Source: Cyanobacteria bacterium SBLK
GTDB taxonomy: Bacteria; Cyanobacteriota; Cyanobacteriia; Cyanobacteriales; Spirulinaceae
Assembly: GCA_017746715.1 (NCBI GenBank)
Contig: JAGHZQ010000047.1
Span: 62,001 to 126,000 of the forward strand
Direction of reading: 5' to 3'
DNA: 64,000 nucleotides
In this document: one piece after another, positions 1 to 8,948 of the stretch
Numbering within the stretch: the stretch's first letter is position 1
Layout: every line of letters begins with the position of its first letter
Notes under the pieces: model-generated
Seen by the model: only the letters and a program-made list of their open reading frames with translations
Told to the model about the DNA's origin: nothing
Database searches by the model: none
Position numbers and translations under genes: made by a program

Positions 1-769
1 CAACAATCCATCGGCGATCGACAGCAAGATCGAATAAAGGACTATTCTTATCGATTTTAATGCCTTTTTCAAAGTAAGCGTGAACTTCCATATTTTGTTT
101 GTGGGCTTCATCGATCAGCCATTCCAACCAAGGATCTTGAAATTGATTGGGGCAACTTTGATAACCAAATGTTTTCTCTAAAACTTCGCTTTTATACATC
201 GTACAGCCATTACCCCAAACTCCGTGGATAATAGTATTAATTCCCTTGCTGCGATAGTAGCGAACCCGTTCGCGAATTTTTTGTTCGCTGGCATTATTGG
301 TGACTTGATAGCGACTTAAATAGATGCCGCGAATGTTTTTCTGCTTCCACGGTTTCTGAGTTGGGGAAGGCGTTGTATTGGGACTTGTTTGCGTTTCATT
401 CGGTTTCGGGTTGGGTTGAGAATTTGATGAATTCGCAAGCGATGTGGGTGGCGTTATTGGTTCGGTACTTGTTGGACTTGGCGAGGGAATAGTTTCTTCT
501 ATATTGGCAGGAGTTTGAGGCAGAGTAGGCGGATTGATTTCTGCTGGATTGGGAGAAGATATTTGTGCTGGGCTTGCTTCCTCTGCTGTCGGGGAGTTCG
601 AGAAAGGAATTTCGGCTTTTAATTGACTGGGAATGAAGCGATCGAGATCTATTTTTTCTCTCTGGGTAAATAATCCATAACCTGCGATCGCGAACAAGAT
701 AATTACAGAAAATGGAATGCTACCGCATCCGCATCCACAGCCCTTGTGTTTTTTCTTTGGACTTGTCAT
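1..769 (-). CDS. GHL10-like glycosidase, N-terminal part (runs off left edge)
   Basis: The reading frame opens at the ATG at 769 and stays open to the left edge, giving 256 codons; the C-terminus lies outside the window. Residues 1-16 are lysine-rich and end in alternating Gly/Cys (GCGCGCG), followed by a hydrophobic stretch at about 17-31 that could be a signal anchor. A Pro/Ser/Thr/Asn-rich linker covers roughly 45-140. After that the sequence has the look of the glycoside hydrolase-like GHL10 (DUF187-type) TIM barrel, with RGIYLSRYQV, GINTIIHGVWGNG and MEVHAYFEKG near the visible end. The inferred role is a membrane-anchored, periplasmic or surface enzyme acting on polysaccharide; the substrate is unknown. 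The family call rests on the pattern of the barrel's first strands, and the catalytic residues are not in view. Confidence 0.7.
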   Translation of the reverse strand, partial: MTSPKKKHKGCGCGCGSIPFSVIILFAIAGYGLFTQREKIDLDRFIPSQLKAEIPFSNSPTAEEASPAQISSPNPAEINPPTLPQTPANIEETIPSPSPTSTEPITPPTSLANSSNSQPNPKPNETQTSPNTTPSPTQKPWKQKNIRGIYLSRYQVTNNASEQKIRERVRYYRSKGINTIIHGVWGNGCTMYKSEVLEKTFGYQSCPNQFQDPWLEWLIDEAHKQNMEVHAYFEKGIKIDKNSPLFDLAVDRRWIV

Positions 770-1115
770 GAGATTGAATGACTCGAGTGCCGATTTTAGC
801 GTTTACTCTCTCCTACCATCTCTCAACCCGAAATTACGGAGATTTAAACGATTTTAAAGATAAGTACAAATACATCAAATCATTCGCCATGGCAAAACAA
901 ATTGAGTTGCAAATGTCCCATTAGCTAAAATCACATCTTTACTGACCTATATTTATATTTGTTACTTGCAGAATAACAGCAAAAGCGATCCAACAAAAGT
1001 GAATGATTTTCTCCTCGCTATTTTTTTGTTTTTCTTAACACCTTGAAGTATTGACGAATTTTATATAAATCTATTATCCTGCCTACTATTACAAAAACTG
1101 AGGTAAATCTGAATC
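770..1115. other. Intergenic region between divergent genes
   Basis: This A/T-rich spacer of about 346 bp separates the leftward GHL10-like gene from the rightward fibro-slime gene, so it should hold promoters for both. I see no ORF, RNA gene or clear inverted repeat in it. Confidence 0.5.
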
Positions 1116-1883
1116 ATGAAAAAATCTGCTTTTTTACTACTTTCTGCTGTAGCGTTGATAGCCTCTCCCGTTCGAGCAGCAACAATCGAGCTTACGGGAA
1201 CGATCCGAGATTTTAATGATTCTCACCCCGATTTTGAAGCCCCTTTCGTTCAAAGTATTTATGCGCTCGACACGGGTATCGTTGAAACCACGCTAGGAGT
1301 CGATGGCAAACCCGTTTATGCCGGACAGGCAGGCAACCCAACAACTCACAGTCAAGCTGCATTCGATCAATGGTATCGGGATGTACCCGGTGTCAATCAG
1401 AGTACGGATTTCACCATTACTCTAGACAACACGATTACAGCCGATCCGAATGTCTACACTTTTACCAATAACTCTTTCTTTCCCATCGACGACCAACTTT
1501 TCGGCAACCAAGGACGCATCCATAACTATCACTTCACTTACGAACTTCATACTCAATTCACCTATCAAGGTGGAGAAACTTTCACGTTTACAGGTGACGA
1601 CGATATTTGGGTATTTATCAACGACGAACTTGTTATCGATCTCGGAGGGGTGCACGTTCCTCTCGGTGGGTCGGTCAATCTCGACTCATTGGGTCTGACT
1701 ATCGGAAATACTTACGATTTCGATCTATTCTTTGCAGAACGCCATACAACACTATCCAATTTCAGAATTGATACTTCGATCGCCCTACAATCCAATCCAG
1801 TCCCCGAGCCGGCAACTGTTCTGGGCCTATTTGCCGTACTAGGATTGGGTGCTCTAGTCAAATGCAAAAGACAAAACGCTTAA
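1116..1883 (+). CDS. Fibro-slime domain PEP-CTERM exported protein (copy 1)
   Basis: This 255-residue exported protein has a signal peptide at 1-21 ([15 protein letters not shown], cleavage near RAA). The body resembles the fibro-slime domain, a PA14-like beta-sandwich found in surface and slime proteins. Landmarks are [16 protein letters not shown] near the start, [22 protein letters not shown] in the middle and [13 protein letters not shown] near 200. The C-terminus carries a PEP-CTERM sorting signal: VPEPAT, a hydrophobic helix, then a basic tail (KCKRQ). In that system the protein is exported, processed by an exosortase and anchored or released with exopolysaccharide. A close paralogue lies at 5118-5873, so this is a local duplication. 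The function beyond the envelope or matrix is not known. Confidence 0.85.
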   Translation: MKKSAFLLLSAVALIASPVRAATIELTGTIRDFNDSHPDFEAPFVQSIYALDTGIVETTLGVDGKPVYAGQAGNPTTHSQAAFDQWYRDVPGVNQSTDFTITLDNTITADPNVYTFTNNSFFPIDDQLFGNQGRIHNYHFTYELHTQFTYQGGETFTFTGDDDIWVFINDELVIDLGGVHVPLGGSVNLDSLGLTIGNTYDFDLFFAERHTTLSNFRIDTSIALQSNPVPEPATVLGLFAVLGLGALVKCKRQNA

Positions 1884-1965
1884 CTCATTGCGATCGCCGT
1901 CACCGTGGTATGATTCTGACGATCTTGAAAAGCTATAAGTTCTAGATATTAAGACCGATCGCATT

Positions 1966-3120
1966 ATGGCAACTTATCGACTGAAAGGGCGACAGCGACA
2001 GGGATTTACGATCTCGATTCTCGCGATCGCCGCCATCATTTTCGCAATTGCTCTTATCGCAGTCCCCTCGGTCCATTCCCAAACGGCAGGGAAACTGGAG
2101 GTATTTGCAGAGTTGCCCGAGGGCGTGGAAGTCGGGAATATTGCCATTACTGGGGATGGGCGCATTTTTTGCAGCATCCACAAATTTTACGGCAGTCCCC
2201 CCCGCGCTATTGAAGTTTTGTCGGGCGATCGCTGGCAAGTCTACCCGAATGAAGATTGGGGCAAAGAACCCGATGCAGAGGGATTTCCTTGGAGCGGACT
2301 TAATAATACGTTAGGCATTCAATCCGATGGCAGGAATATTCTCTGGTTTCTCGATAATCCCGGTCCTAATTTTCCCACGGGGCGATTAATCGGTTGGGAT
2401 GTTGCCAAAGAAACCTTGCATCGGGTTATCTATCTCCCGCAACCCGTCATCCCGGCAAGCCCTTTTTTGAACGATCTTGCTGTCGATCCTCAACACAATG
2501 CGATCTATATTTCCGATACGGCAAGCGGTGCAGATGCCGCTTTTATCGTCGTAGATTTAGAGACGGGTTTGGCACGGCGAGTCTTGCAAGGAGATAAAAG
2601 CGTCGTCGCCGAAAATATCGATATGGTTATCGACGATCGCGTGATTAACCTGCAAGGAGAACCCGCTCGCATTGCCATCAATCCCATCACTCTCGATCCG
2701 GCGAATGAATGGGTTTACTATGGGGCCATGAACGGAACGTCTCTCTATCGTATCCGCACTCGCGATCTGCTCGATGCCTCCTTAAGCGATCGCGACTTAA
2801 GCGATCGAGTCGAACGTTATGGCGATAAACCCATTAGCGATGGCATTACCGTTGACAGTGCGGGCAATGTATACATTACCGATATTACCGCCAATGCGAT
2901 CGGCGTAACGGACGTTCGCGGGAATTATCGCATCTTGTATCGGGATGACGAGCTTCTTTCTTGGCCCGATGGCTTTGCAGTCGGCCCCGATGGCTATATC
3001 TACGCTACGGTCAATCAATTACACCGCTCTCCCCCTTTAAATGCCGGAGAAAATGGCTCGATCGCGCCCTATTTGGTGGTGCGTTTCCCTGCTTTAGCCC
3101 CCAGTCGCACGGGTCGCTAA
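1966..3120 (+). CDS. Major royal jelly/yellow-family beta-propeller, exported
   Basis: The 384-residue protein starts with a basic region and a hydrophobic segment at about 14-36 ending at HSQ, a plausible signal peptide. The mature part fits the MRJP/yellow family, six-bladed propellers related to SMP-30/gluconolactonase. Recognisable pieces are FAELPEGVEVGNIAITGDGR near the start, FPWSGLNNTLGIQSDG, FLNDLAVDPQHNAIYISDT near 170 and DGITVDSAGNVYITDITANA near 290. Bacterial members bind small molecules or act on lactones in the periplasm; this one's substrate cannot be read from sequence. It starts 82 bp after the first fibro-slime gene on the same strand, so the two may be cotranscribed. It converges with the MAPEG gene, 18 bp away. 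Confidence 0.8.
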   Translation: MATYRLKGRQRQGFTISILAIAAIIFAIALIAVPSVHSQTAGKLEVFAELPEGVEVGNIAITGDGRIFCSIHKFYGSPPRAIEVLSGDRWQVYPNEDWGKEPDAEGFPWSGLNNTLGIQSDGRNILWFLDNPGPNFPTGRLIGWDVAKETLHRVIYLPQPVIPASPFLNDLAVDPQHNAIYISDTASGADAAFIVVDLETGLARRVLQGDKSVVAENIDMVIDDRVINLQGEPARIAINPITLDPANEWVYYGAMNGTSLYRIRTRDLLDASLSDRDLSDRVERYGDKPISDGITVDSAGNVYITDITANAIGVTDVRGNYRILYRDDELLSWPDGFAVGPDGYIYATVNQLHRSPPLNAGENGSIAPYLVVRFPALAPSRTGR

Positions 3121-3138
3121 TCTTTCAATGCTTTACTT

Positions 3139-3546
3139 TTAAGATGCGATCGCCAATCCCATCAAACCTAGTAAGGATAGAAATTGAACCCCCAAACAAG
3201 CAACCCGAAAATTGGGATTGAAGCCAAAAATATGAATCAGGGAATGGAGCAAGCGAAAACCGATATAGGTTGCTGCTAATGCGTCGATTGCGCCATTCCC
3301 AATATTTCGCACCTCCAAGAGAAGTACGATCCCCGCATATAAAGGAAAATTTTCGGCAAAATTGGCCTGTGCTCGAAACGCTCGCCAAATTAGTTTATTA
3401 CCCGTCGGATCTCCAAACTCCGCGATCGTTCCTCCGTTTTGTAAATGTTGAAATCTTGTGGCAAGAAGGATAATCACCAGTACGATCGCCCAAACAATCA
3501 AGACGCATAATCCCCAAAGCGGCACGGTCATTTCTATCGATCGCAT
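3139..3546 (-). CDS. MAPEG family membrane protein
   Basis: This 135-residue integral membrane protein has about four hydrophobic segments. It belongs to the MAPEG superfamily (membrane-associated proteins in eicosanoid and glutathione metabolism), supported by the region WRAFRAQANFAENFP around residue 50-65, which is the family's characteristic R-x-x-N-x-x-E-N pattern. Bacterial members are often glutathione-dependent transferases or peroxidases; no substrate is inferred here. I chose the ATG at 3546 (MRSIEMTV), just before the first membrane segment; an ATG at 3576 would add ten basic residues. It lies 58 bp downstream of the AraC-type regulator on the same strand, so joint transcription is possible. 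Confidence 0.8.
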   Translation of the reverse strand: MRSIEMTVPLWGLCVLIVWAIVLVIILLATRFQHLQNGGTIAEFGDPTGNKLIWRAFRAQANFAENFPLYAGIVLLLEVRNIGNGAIDALAATYIGFRLLHSLIHIFGFNPNFRVACLGVQFLSLLGLMGLAIAS

Positions 3547-3634
3547 CTTTTTTTCTCTCCTTAAATCTGCTATCAATAGCTTAAAAAAGTTCGCCGTCGA
3601 GATGCTAGAAAAAAGTTGCGGAATTTTGAGAATA

Positions 3635-4552
3635 TTATTGCGATCGCTCCCCTACAAATTGCTTTGGGGTCAAACCAAAAGCACGCTTGAAATAGCGGGT
3701 CAAATGAGAGCGATCGCAAAAACCGACGGTAACGGCAACTTCTGCAATATTACTGTTGCCCTGTTGCAAAAGGGATTTAGCGCGATCGAGTCGGTTGCGT
3801 AAAATATATTGATGGGGGGTTATTCCCAAACTTTGCTTGAATAAACGCAAAAAATAATAGGGACTCATCCGTACGAGTGCAGCCAGATCCACCAGTTTTA
3901 ACTCTTCATCTAAATGCTCGCGAATATAATCCGTGACTAACATTAATTGCGATCGCGATAGACCCTCCGAATAATGAGAAGATTTAGGGGATAGGGTACA
4001 ATAGTTCCGCAATAAATGAATGGCCAGTGCTGTTTTCAGACTATCAACAAGTAACAAACTAGCGATTCCGGCAGTTTCTAGCTCATTTTTTAAGGTTGTC
4101 AAGATACTTTGAATAAAAGGATCTCTCTCGCTCATAAATCGAGGCATGAGTTCGATGCGATCGGGATCGAGCCAATCTTGACCGACTTGTTTGAGGAGTA
4201 CGGGTTCAAGGGCTAAAACACCAAATTGAACTGAATTTTTCCAATTACAGCGATGGGAAATGCCAGCCGGAATGATTGCAATATCCCCTTCTTTGCGAGT
4301 TTCGTACTGCCGTTTTCCATCCAGCCATCGCTCCCCAGATAAATTAGAATTGCCCTCTTTTTGGAGTGGATGAGCATAGGCACTGGCGATCGCGTGCATG
4401 GTATGGGAATGCTCGACAATTTCAAACGAGGGTTGCTGAAAAAGCTCGAAATGGATGTCATTCCAACCCGAACTCGAGAGAATCGACGGTTCGGGTAAAA
4501 GCGCATTTGCTGCGTTCTTTTGACGATAATCAATAACCTCTGGAATTTGCAT
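3635..4552 (-). CDS. AraC-family transcriptional regulator
   Basis: The 305-residue protein has a cupin-like N-terminal sensor part (SFEIVEHSHTMHAIASAYAH and IIPAGISHRCNW, with the two histidine regions typical of the fold). A C-terminal AraC/XylS DNA-binding domain spans about 200-302. Both helix-turn-helix motifs are visible: LVDLAALVRMSPYYFLRLFK and IAEVAVTVGFCDRSHLTRYF, followed by the conserved GLTPKQF. It should be a cytoplasmic, ligand-responsive activator. The natural ligand and targets are unknown. The adjacent downstream MAPEG gene and the spacer to its right, containing a MITE and the second fibro-slime gene, are the nearest candidates for control. Confidence 0.88.
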   Translation of the reverse strand: MQIPEVIDYRQKNAANALLPEPSILSSSGWNDIHFELFQQPSFEIVEHSHTMHAIASAYAHPLQKEGNSNLSGERWLDGKRQYETRKEGDIAIIPAGISHRCNWKNSVQFGVLALEPVLLKQVGQDWLDPDRIELMPRFMSERDPFIQSILTTLKNELETAGIASLLLVDSLKTALAIHLLRNYCTLSPKSSHYSEGLSRSQLMLVTDYIREHLDEELKLVDLAALVRMSPYYFLRLFKQSLGITPHQYILRNRLDRAKSLLQQGNSNIAEVAVTVGFCDRSHLTRYFKRAFGLTPKQFVGERSQ

Positions 4553-4730
4553 TTTTGTGTTGAATGAATTCTCGGCGATCGCGATGAGATCGAGCTTGTT
4601 CTTATTATAGCGATCGCAGTAGACCTCTCCGGAAAACCCGAGCTGGCTATGGTACCACAGGGGTTACAGCCCTGTTTTTCTAAATTATTGGAGAAGTCTA
4701 GTTCTTTTTTTTATTGGTGAAATTCTACTT

Positions 4731-4908
4731 TTTTATTTGGGTCTACCGAACCTACCATGCTAAATTGCACGATCCAAATGCCAAAACCCTTGATTGGTAA
4801 GGGTTTGAGTTTTTGATAGCTTCCTCGTGTATTGATTTTAGCCCAATCCCTTGATATACAAGCATTTTAGCGATTTTTTAATACCAAGTTCGGTAGACCC
4901 TTTTATTT
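4731..4908. mobile_element. 162-bp MITE with 13-bp terminal inverted repeats and 8-bp target duplication
   Basis: The element covers 4739-4900. It begins with GGGTCTACCGAAC (4739-4751) and ends with the exact reverse complement GTTCGGTAGACCC (4888-4900). It is flanked on both sides by TTTTATTT (4731-4738 and 4901-4908), which reads as an 8-bp target-site duplication. There is no coding capacity. Inside is a small hairpin, AAACCCTT at 4784-4791 pairing with AAGGGTTT at 4799-4806. These are the hallmarks of a non-autonomous DNA transposon. The parental insertion sequence is not in this window. It sits in the 565-bp spacer upstream of the second fibro-slime gene. Confidence 0.85.
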
Positions 4909-5117
4909 TAGATACAGATGTGATAAATCTTAGCTTCCCTTTTATTCCTTTCGGTATTGACAATATTTACTCTATATTTTACGATAACCTAACAGCGAGC
5001 GGTCTTGCTTGACTTTAAAACGAGATCTCTTAGAAATTGCATTTTTGTTCCTTTCTACTGCCAACCATTAGTTGGGATTGCGATCGTTCTAGAACCCAAA
5101 AACTAAGTGAGTCTATC

Positions 5118-5873
5118 ATGAAAACATACCCTTTTCTACTTGCTGCGGCTGTTGTCTTAACAACTATTCCAGCACGAGCTGCAACCATTACTCTCACCGG
5201 TACGGTGCGCGATTTTAATGATTCTCATCCTGATTTTGAGAGTGTAGTCTCATTCGATCCCGGAATTGTTCAAACGACCCTCGGTGCTGACGGAAAGCCC
5301 GTTTATGCCGGGCAGGCTGGAAATCCGACAACACACGGTCAAGCAGCATTCGATCAATGGTATCGGGACGTAGCGGGCGTTAACCAAGCAAGTAATTTAT
5401 CTATTACTCTGGATAATACGATTACTGCCGATCCTAATATTTACACTTTTTCTGATAGTTCTTTTTTCCCAATTGACAACCAACTTTTTGGCAATCAAGG
5501 GCGCGTTCATAACTATCATTTTACCTACGAGCTTCACAGTCAATTTACATATCAAGGTGGGGAAACATTTACCTTCACGGGGGACGACGATCTCTGGGTT
5601 TTTATCAATGACCAACTTGTCGTCGATCTTGGAGGGGTACATGGTGCTTTATCGAGGTCGATCGATCTCGATTCTTTGGCCGCATCTATCGGGATAACGA
5701 CTGGCAATACTTATGATTTTGACCTATTCTTCGCAGAACGCCATACATCGCAGTCTAATTTCAGAATAGATACATCGATTATCTTCCAACCGTCTCCAGT
5801 ACCCGAGCCTGCAACCGTTCTGAGTGCATTTGCCGCTCTAGGTTTGGGAGCTTTGGTCAAGCGCAGAAGATAA
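5118..5873 (+). CDS. Fibro-slime domain PEP-CTERM exported protein (copy 2)
   Basis: This paralogue of the gene at 1116 encodes 251 residues from the ATG at 5118, chosen because it is followed at once by a signal peptide ([21 protein letters not shown]). The frame is open upstream but that extension has no signal-peptide character. The mature part shares most of its sequence with copy 1: [36 protein letters not shown] and [15 protein letters not shown]. It ends in the same PEP-CTERM signal, VPEPAT plus helix plus KRRR. It lacks a short insert after HPDFE and has extra residues ([11 protein letters not shown]) before the last strands. It is presumably a matrix or surface protein. Confidence 0.85.
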   Translation: MKTYPFLLAAAVVLTTIPARAATITLTGTVRDFNDSHPDFESVVSFDPGIVQTTLGADGKPVYAGQAGNPTTHGQAAFDQWYRDVAGVNQASNLSITLDNTITADPNIYTFSDSSFFPIDNQLFGNQGRVHNYHFTYELHSQFTYQGGETFTFTGDDDLWVFINDQLVVDLGGVHGALSRSIDLDSLAASIGITTGNTYDFDLFFAERHTSQSNFRIDTSIIFQPSPVPEPATVLSAFAALGLGALVKRRR

Positions 5874-6117
5874 TCTCGATCGTTGAGTGTATTCTGCATT
5901 CCATTGTATTTTGGATGTATCTCAAAATTTAAATATCGATAAAAGATAAAGGGTTTAGAGTTTGGGTTCTTGTGTTTTTACGAATTATGAGATACATCTT
6001 TTTCTTTCATTGATAGTAATATCATTCAAGCTATTTTTTGCGATCGCGTTTTAGATCGAAAATACTCAAATTTTTAAATAGAGAAAATATTTTCATCACT
6101 TGACCCCAGCATCTTTT

Positions 6118-7050
6118 TTAAAAACGATCGATTTCTTTCGCTTCTTCGGGAAGTTTTGCCGTTTTTTGTCCTTCCTGTCTGGCTTGATAAGTCATTAAAT
6201 CTAAAGGAGTCCACACCAAATCGACAAAATCGGCTTTTTGTGCTAATATTTTAACAGTATTTAACGGGATTTCTTTTAATAGCCAACGCCCCAAACGACG
6301 GAGTTTTTTAGGTGTCGTTAATGCAGGCATGAGTTTGACCCCATGTAATTCGTGTAAATAGCGATTCGATCGCCCGTAGCGCTTCCATTGACTGCGTAAT
6401 TCTTTTAAAGTCGAGCGATGGCGATGGCGAATAAAGGCCGCTTCGATAAACTCTAATTTCCAATCCGTTTCCCGTAAAACTCGCCAACAAATATCTGCAT
6501 CTCCTCCCGTGGTTAAATAGGGACGAAATAAACCCACTTGCTCGAATGCTTGCTTGCGAATGGCTAAATTCGCGGTTTGACCGTAAGGACAAAAGGAATG
6601 AGCGAGAGTATGTTTTTGAGAAAGAGTATCCTTGCGATCGCTATATTTTTCCAACCAATTTTCACTCGGAAGCGCCCGAATTTCTCCCGCAACCAAGCCA
6701 ATTTCCGAATTTTCAAAAGGTTTGACCAACAATTCCAACCATTGGGGACAGGGGCGACAATCGGCATCGGTAAAAGCAAAAATATCGTATTGTGCGGCGC
6801 GAATTCCCCCATTGCGAGCCGCGTAAGACCCCTGTACTTTGGTTTCGTTTAACGGTCGCAAAACCAGTCCCGATCGCGCAAAATCTTCTACCGCCGTTGT
6901 GAGCCTTTCCCCCGTGCGATCGCTACTATTATTATCGACCAAAATATATTCGACTTGCGACGCGGGATAAGTTTGTTCCTGCAAGCAAGCCAATAAATCC
7001 GGTAAATCTTCTTCGCCGTTGTAAATCGGGACAATAACAGAAACATTCAT
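6118..7050 (-). CDS. Family 2 glycosyltransferase
   Basis: The 310-residue protein has the GT-A fold signature at its N-terminus (MNVSVIVPIYNGEEDLPDLL), the nucleotide-sugar binding segment EYILVDNNSSD and the metal-binding FTDADCRPCPQW near residue 95. A second conserved block, GGDADICWRV, lies near 185. It should transfer a sugar from a nucleotide donor at the cytoplasmic face of the membrane, for polysaccharide or glycolipid synthesis. The acceptor is unknown and no polysaccharide gene cluster surrounds it. A heptamer repeat (ATTGGTT units, 7057-7073) stands directly before its ATG. Confidence 0.88.
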   Translation of the reverse strand: MNVSVIVPIYNGEEDLPDLLACLQEQTYPASQVEYILVDNNSSDRTGERLTTAVEDFARSGLVLRPLNETKVQGSYAARNGGIRAAQYDIFAFTDADCRPCPQWLELLVKPFENSEIGLVAGEIRALPSENWLEKYSDRKDTLSQKHTLAHSFCPYGQTANLAIRKQAFEQVGLFRPYLTTGGDADICWRVLRETDWKLEFIEAAFIRHRHRSTLKELRSQWKRYGRSNRYLHELHGVKLMPALTTPKKLRRLGRWLLKEIPLNTVKILAQKADFVDLVWTPLDLMTYQARQEGQKTAKLPEEAKEIDRF

Positions 7051-7056
7051 TTTTTC

Positions 7057-7073
7057 ATTGGTTATTGGTTATT
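7057..7073 (-). repeat. Heptamer tandem repeat before GT2 start
   Basis: Two and a half copies of ATTGGTT (coding strand AACCAAT) end six bases before the ATG of the glycosyltransferase at 7050. The same heptamer family stands before the starts at 13769 and 43064. Confidence 0.7.
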
Positions 7074-7283
7074 CGTTCCCTCACCCATTCTCGCACGGTA
7101 CGACGTAAAGCACGACGACAAAACGCGATCGCCTTGTTGTTGTGTCAGTATCATCCTGATTGAACGCTGATTTTGTCAAATAAACGCCGCGATCGCGAGA
7201 ACTGCGGGTGTCGCAATCTTCAAATTTTTTCTTCTGCAATCAAGCTATATCGGCGGTCATCTGCTGTTACTAGAGAAGAAAGG

Positions 7284-7315
7284 AAAAGGATAGGAAAATC
7301 AATTCCTATCCTTTT
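7284..7315 (-). terminator. Hairpin terminator of the 7321-8065 gene
   Basis: A perfect 13-bp stem (AAAAGGATAGGAA at 7284-7296 with its complement at 7303-7315) encloses a six-base loop. Read on the minus strand it begins five bases after the stop codon at 7321 and runs into TTTTCCTTTC. The position and structure fit a Rho-independent terminator with an imperfect T tract. Confidence 0.7.
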
Positions 7316-7320
7316 GTTGT

Positions 7321-8065
7321 CTATTTAGCGGGTAAAATAGACCATTTACCCGTTCCGACCTTAGCGCGATCGGGACTGAAGGAAGTCGAAACGCAAAAGG
7401 CATTGCCCTCACAGCCCGCACCATTCGTGTCCAAGTAGGTGAATTTGCCTTGAAACTTGGCTTGGTTTTGTAGGGAAACGGGTTTTTTGATGTCCCCACC
7501 CGTACAGATGAGTTTCCATTTTCCCGTTCCGACCTTGGCACGATCGGGACTGAAAGAAGCCGAGACGCATAAGGCATCACCTTCACATCCCCTACTCCTT
7601 GTATCTAAGTAGGTAAATTTGCTTTGATACTTAGCTTGGTTTTGTAAGTAGACAATATCATTGCATTGCACTGCTCCTTTCTTGCCCGAAGCCGAGAGGA
7701 TTTTCCATTTAGCCGTTCCCACCTTAGCGCGATTTGGGCTTGTTGCCGCCGAGACGCACAACGCATTTCCTTCACAACCTGCTTTTCTAGTATCCAAATA
7801 GGATTTTCCATTTAGCCGTTCCCACCTTGGCGCGATCGCGACTTCTTGCCGTTGAGACACACTCCTTACAATTGTCGATGATGGAGACCCTCATCGTATC
7901 TTTAGAAGAGACGGCACCCGAAAAAATATTGGTGCATTGATCGAGGCTGCTGTAAACGCTGTCTGCCTTACTGGGTTGAATGTCCGCAACAAAGAAGGCG
8001 ATAAAGAGCAAGGCGATCGCCAGCAACCTCGCTAGAGATTTTGGAATTGAAGCACGAGAAAACAT
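7321..8065 (-). pseudogene. Frameshifted secreted repeat protein
   Basis: Two overlapping frames together make one gene. The 5' frame (ATG at 8065, stop at 7787) gives a signal peptide, SLARLLAIALLFIAFFVADIQ, and the first repeat, ending KVGTAKWKILFGY. The 3' frame (to 7321) carries three more repeats of about 60 residues, each with YLDT, GCEG(N/D)A(L/F)CVS, SP(N/D)RAKVGT(A/G)KW and, between repeats, YLQNQAK. In repeat 1 the roughly 28-residue spacer found in repeats 2 and 3 is missing, and the frame changes exactly there. The 3' half of the repeat-1 motif and the same part of repeat 2 share an identical stretch of about 29 bp, so a slippage deletion or a collapsed assembly explains the break. 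I do not recognise the repeat family; a secreted carbohydrate-binding role is only a guess. Confidence 0.72.
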
Positions 8066-8176
8066 TGAAAACTCCTACAATTGGGTTCGCAAACTCGCCC
8101 GCAAGTCTAACACGTTCATTTCCTGCAGATCCTCGGTTATAAGACTGCAATACTTGTAAAGACGGTATTAGTAGTA

Positions 8177-8863
8177 TTAATCCGTTCGATTTTGTAAAAT
8201 AAATTCTGCGATCGCCAGATCCACAGGAGTTGTAATCTTCAAATTCGTCTCTTCTCCTAACACAATTTTCACGGGCAAATCGCACTTTTCAAATAGTGCC
8301 GCATCGTCGGTAACTTCCCAGCCTAATTGCTTACCTTTTTCGTGGCATTCTTTTAATAACTTCACCTCGAATCCTTGAGGGGTTTGTGCCGCCCAAAGAT
8401 TGGCGCGATCGGGGGTACTTTTAATAATATTGCCCTCGCCGACCACTTTAATCGTATCCTTCACCGGAACGGCTGCAATTAGCCCCTGACAGGATTTTAA
8501 AGCAACAGCACAGCGATCGAATAAATCCGGGGTTGCCAGACATCGCGCCCCATCGTGAATCAAAACCCCCTCGGCATCCTCTGGCAGCCCTTGTAAACCA
8601 TTGTAAACCGACGCTTGGCGGGTTGCCCCCCCTTGAATCAATTGGACGGGTTTGGAAAGATTGACCCTCGTTAAAATCTCCTCAAAAGCAGGGAAATCGT
8701 AAGGTTGTCCCATAATCCCGATCCAAGCGATCGCCTCGGAGGCTTCCGCAGCCAGTAGCGTCCACGCCAGCAGGGGCTTATCCGAAAGGGTCAACAGGAG
8801 CTTATTGCGATCGCCTCCCATGCGTTTCCCCAGACCAGCCGCAGGAATGAGTAAATGTATCAC
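8177..8863 (-). CDS. ispD: 2-C-methyl-D-erythritol 4-phosphate cytidylyltransferase
   Basis: IspD catalyses the third step of the MEP isoprenoid pathway: CTP plus MEP gives CDP-methylerythritol, in the cytoplasm. The N-terminal CTP-binding motif LLIPAAGLGKRMGGDRNKLL, the central block GVLIHDGARC and the conserved LWAAQTPQGF and EVTDDAALFE are all present. The protein is 228 residues, normal for the family. I prefer the GTG at 8863 (V-I-H-LLIPAAG), because IspD proteins start a few residues before the PAAG motif; an ATG at 8902 would add 13 residues. It is divergent from the GT9 gene at 8949, with little spacer between them. In cyanobacteria the pathway feeds carotenoids, phytol and quinones. 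Confidence 0.93.
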   Translation of the reverse strand: MIHLLIPAAGLGKRMGGDRNKLLLTLSDKPLLAWTLLAAEASEAIAWIGIMGQPYDFPAFEEILTRVNLSKPVQLIQGGATRQASVYNGLQGLPEDAEGVLIHDGARCLATPDLFDRCAVALKSCQGLIAAVPVKDTIKVVGEGNIIKSTPDRANLWAAQTPQGFEVKLLKECHEKGKQLGWEVTDDAALFEKCDLPVKIVLGEETNLKITTPVDLAIAEFILQNRTD

Positions 8864-8948
8864 AACTTTAATCTTTCCAAAATTAATCCATCTCGCTCTC
8901 ATCTTCCCGTAAAATTGACCTCGATCGACTTAAATTCGGTGAATTGAA

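Noticed and set aside
7787..7860. Programmed ribosomal frameshift in the repeat protein
   Set aside because: No slippery sequence or downstream structure is apparent, and the missing inter-repeat spacer gives a simpler explanation.
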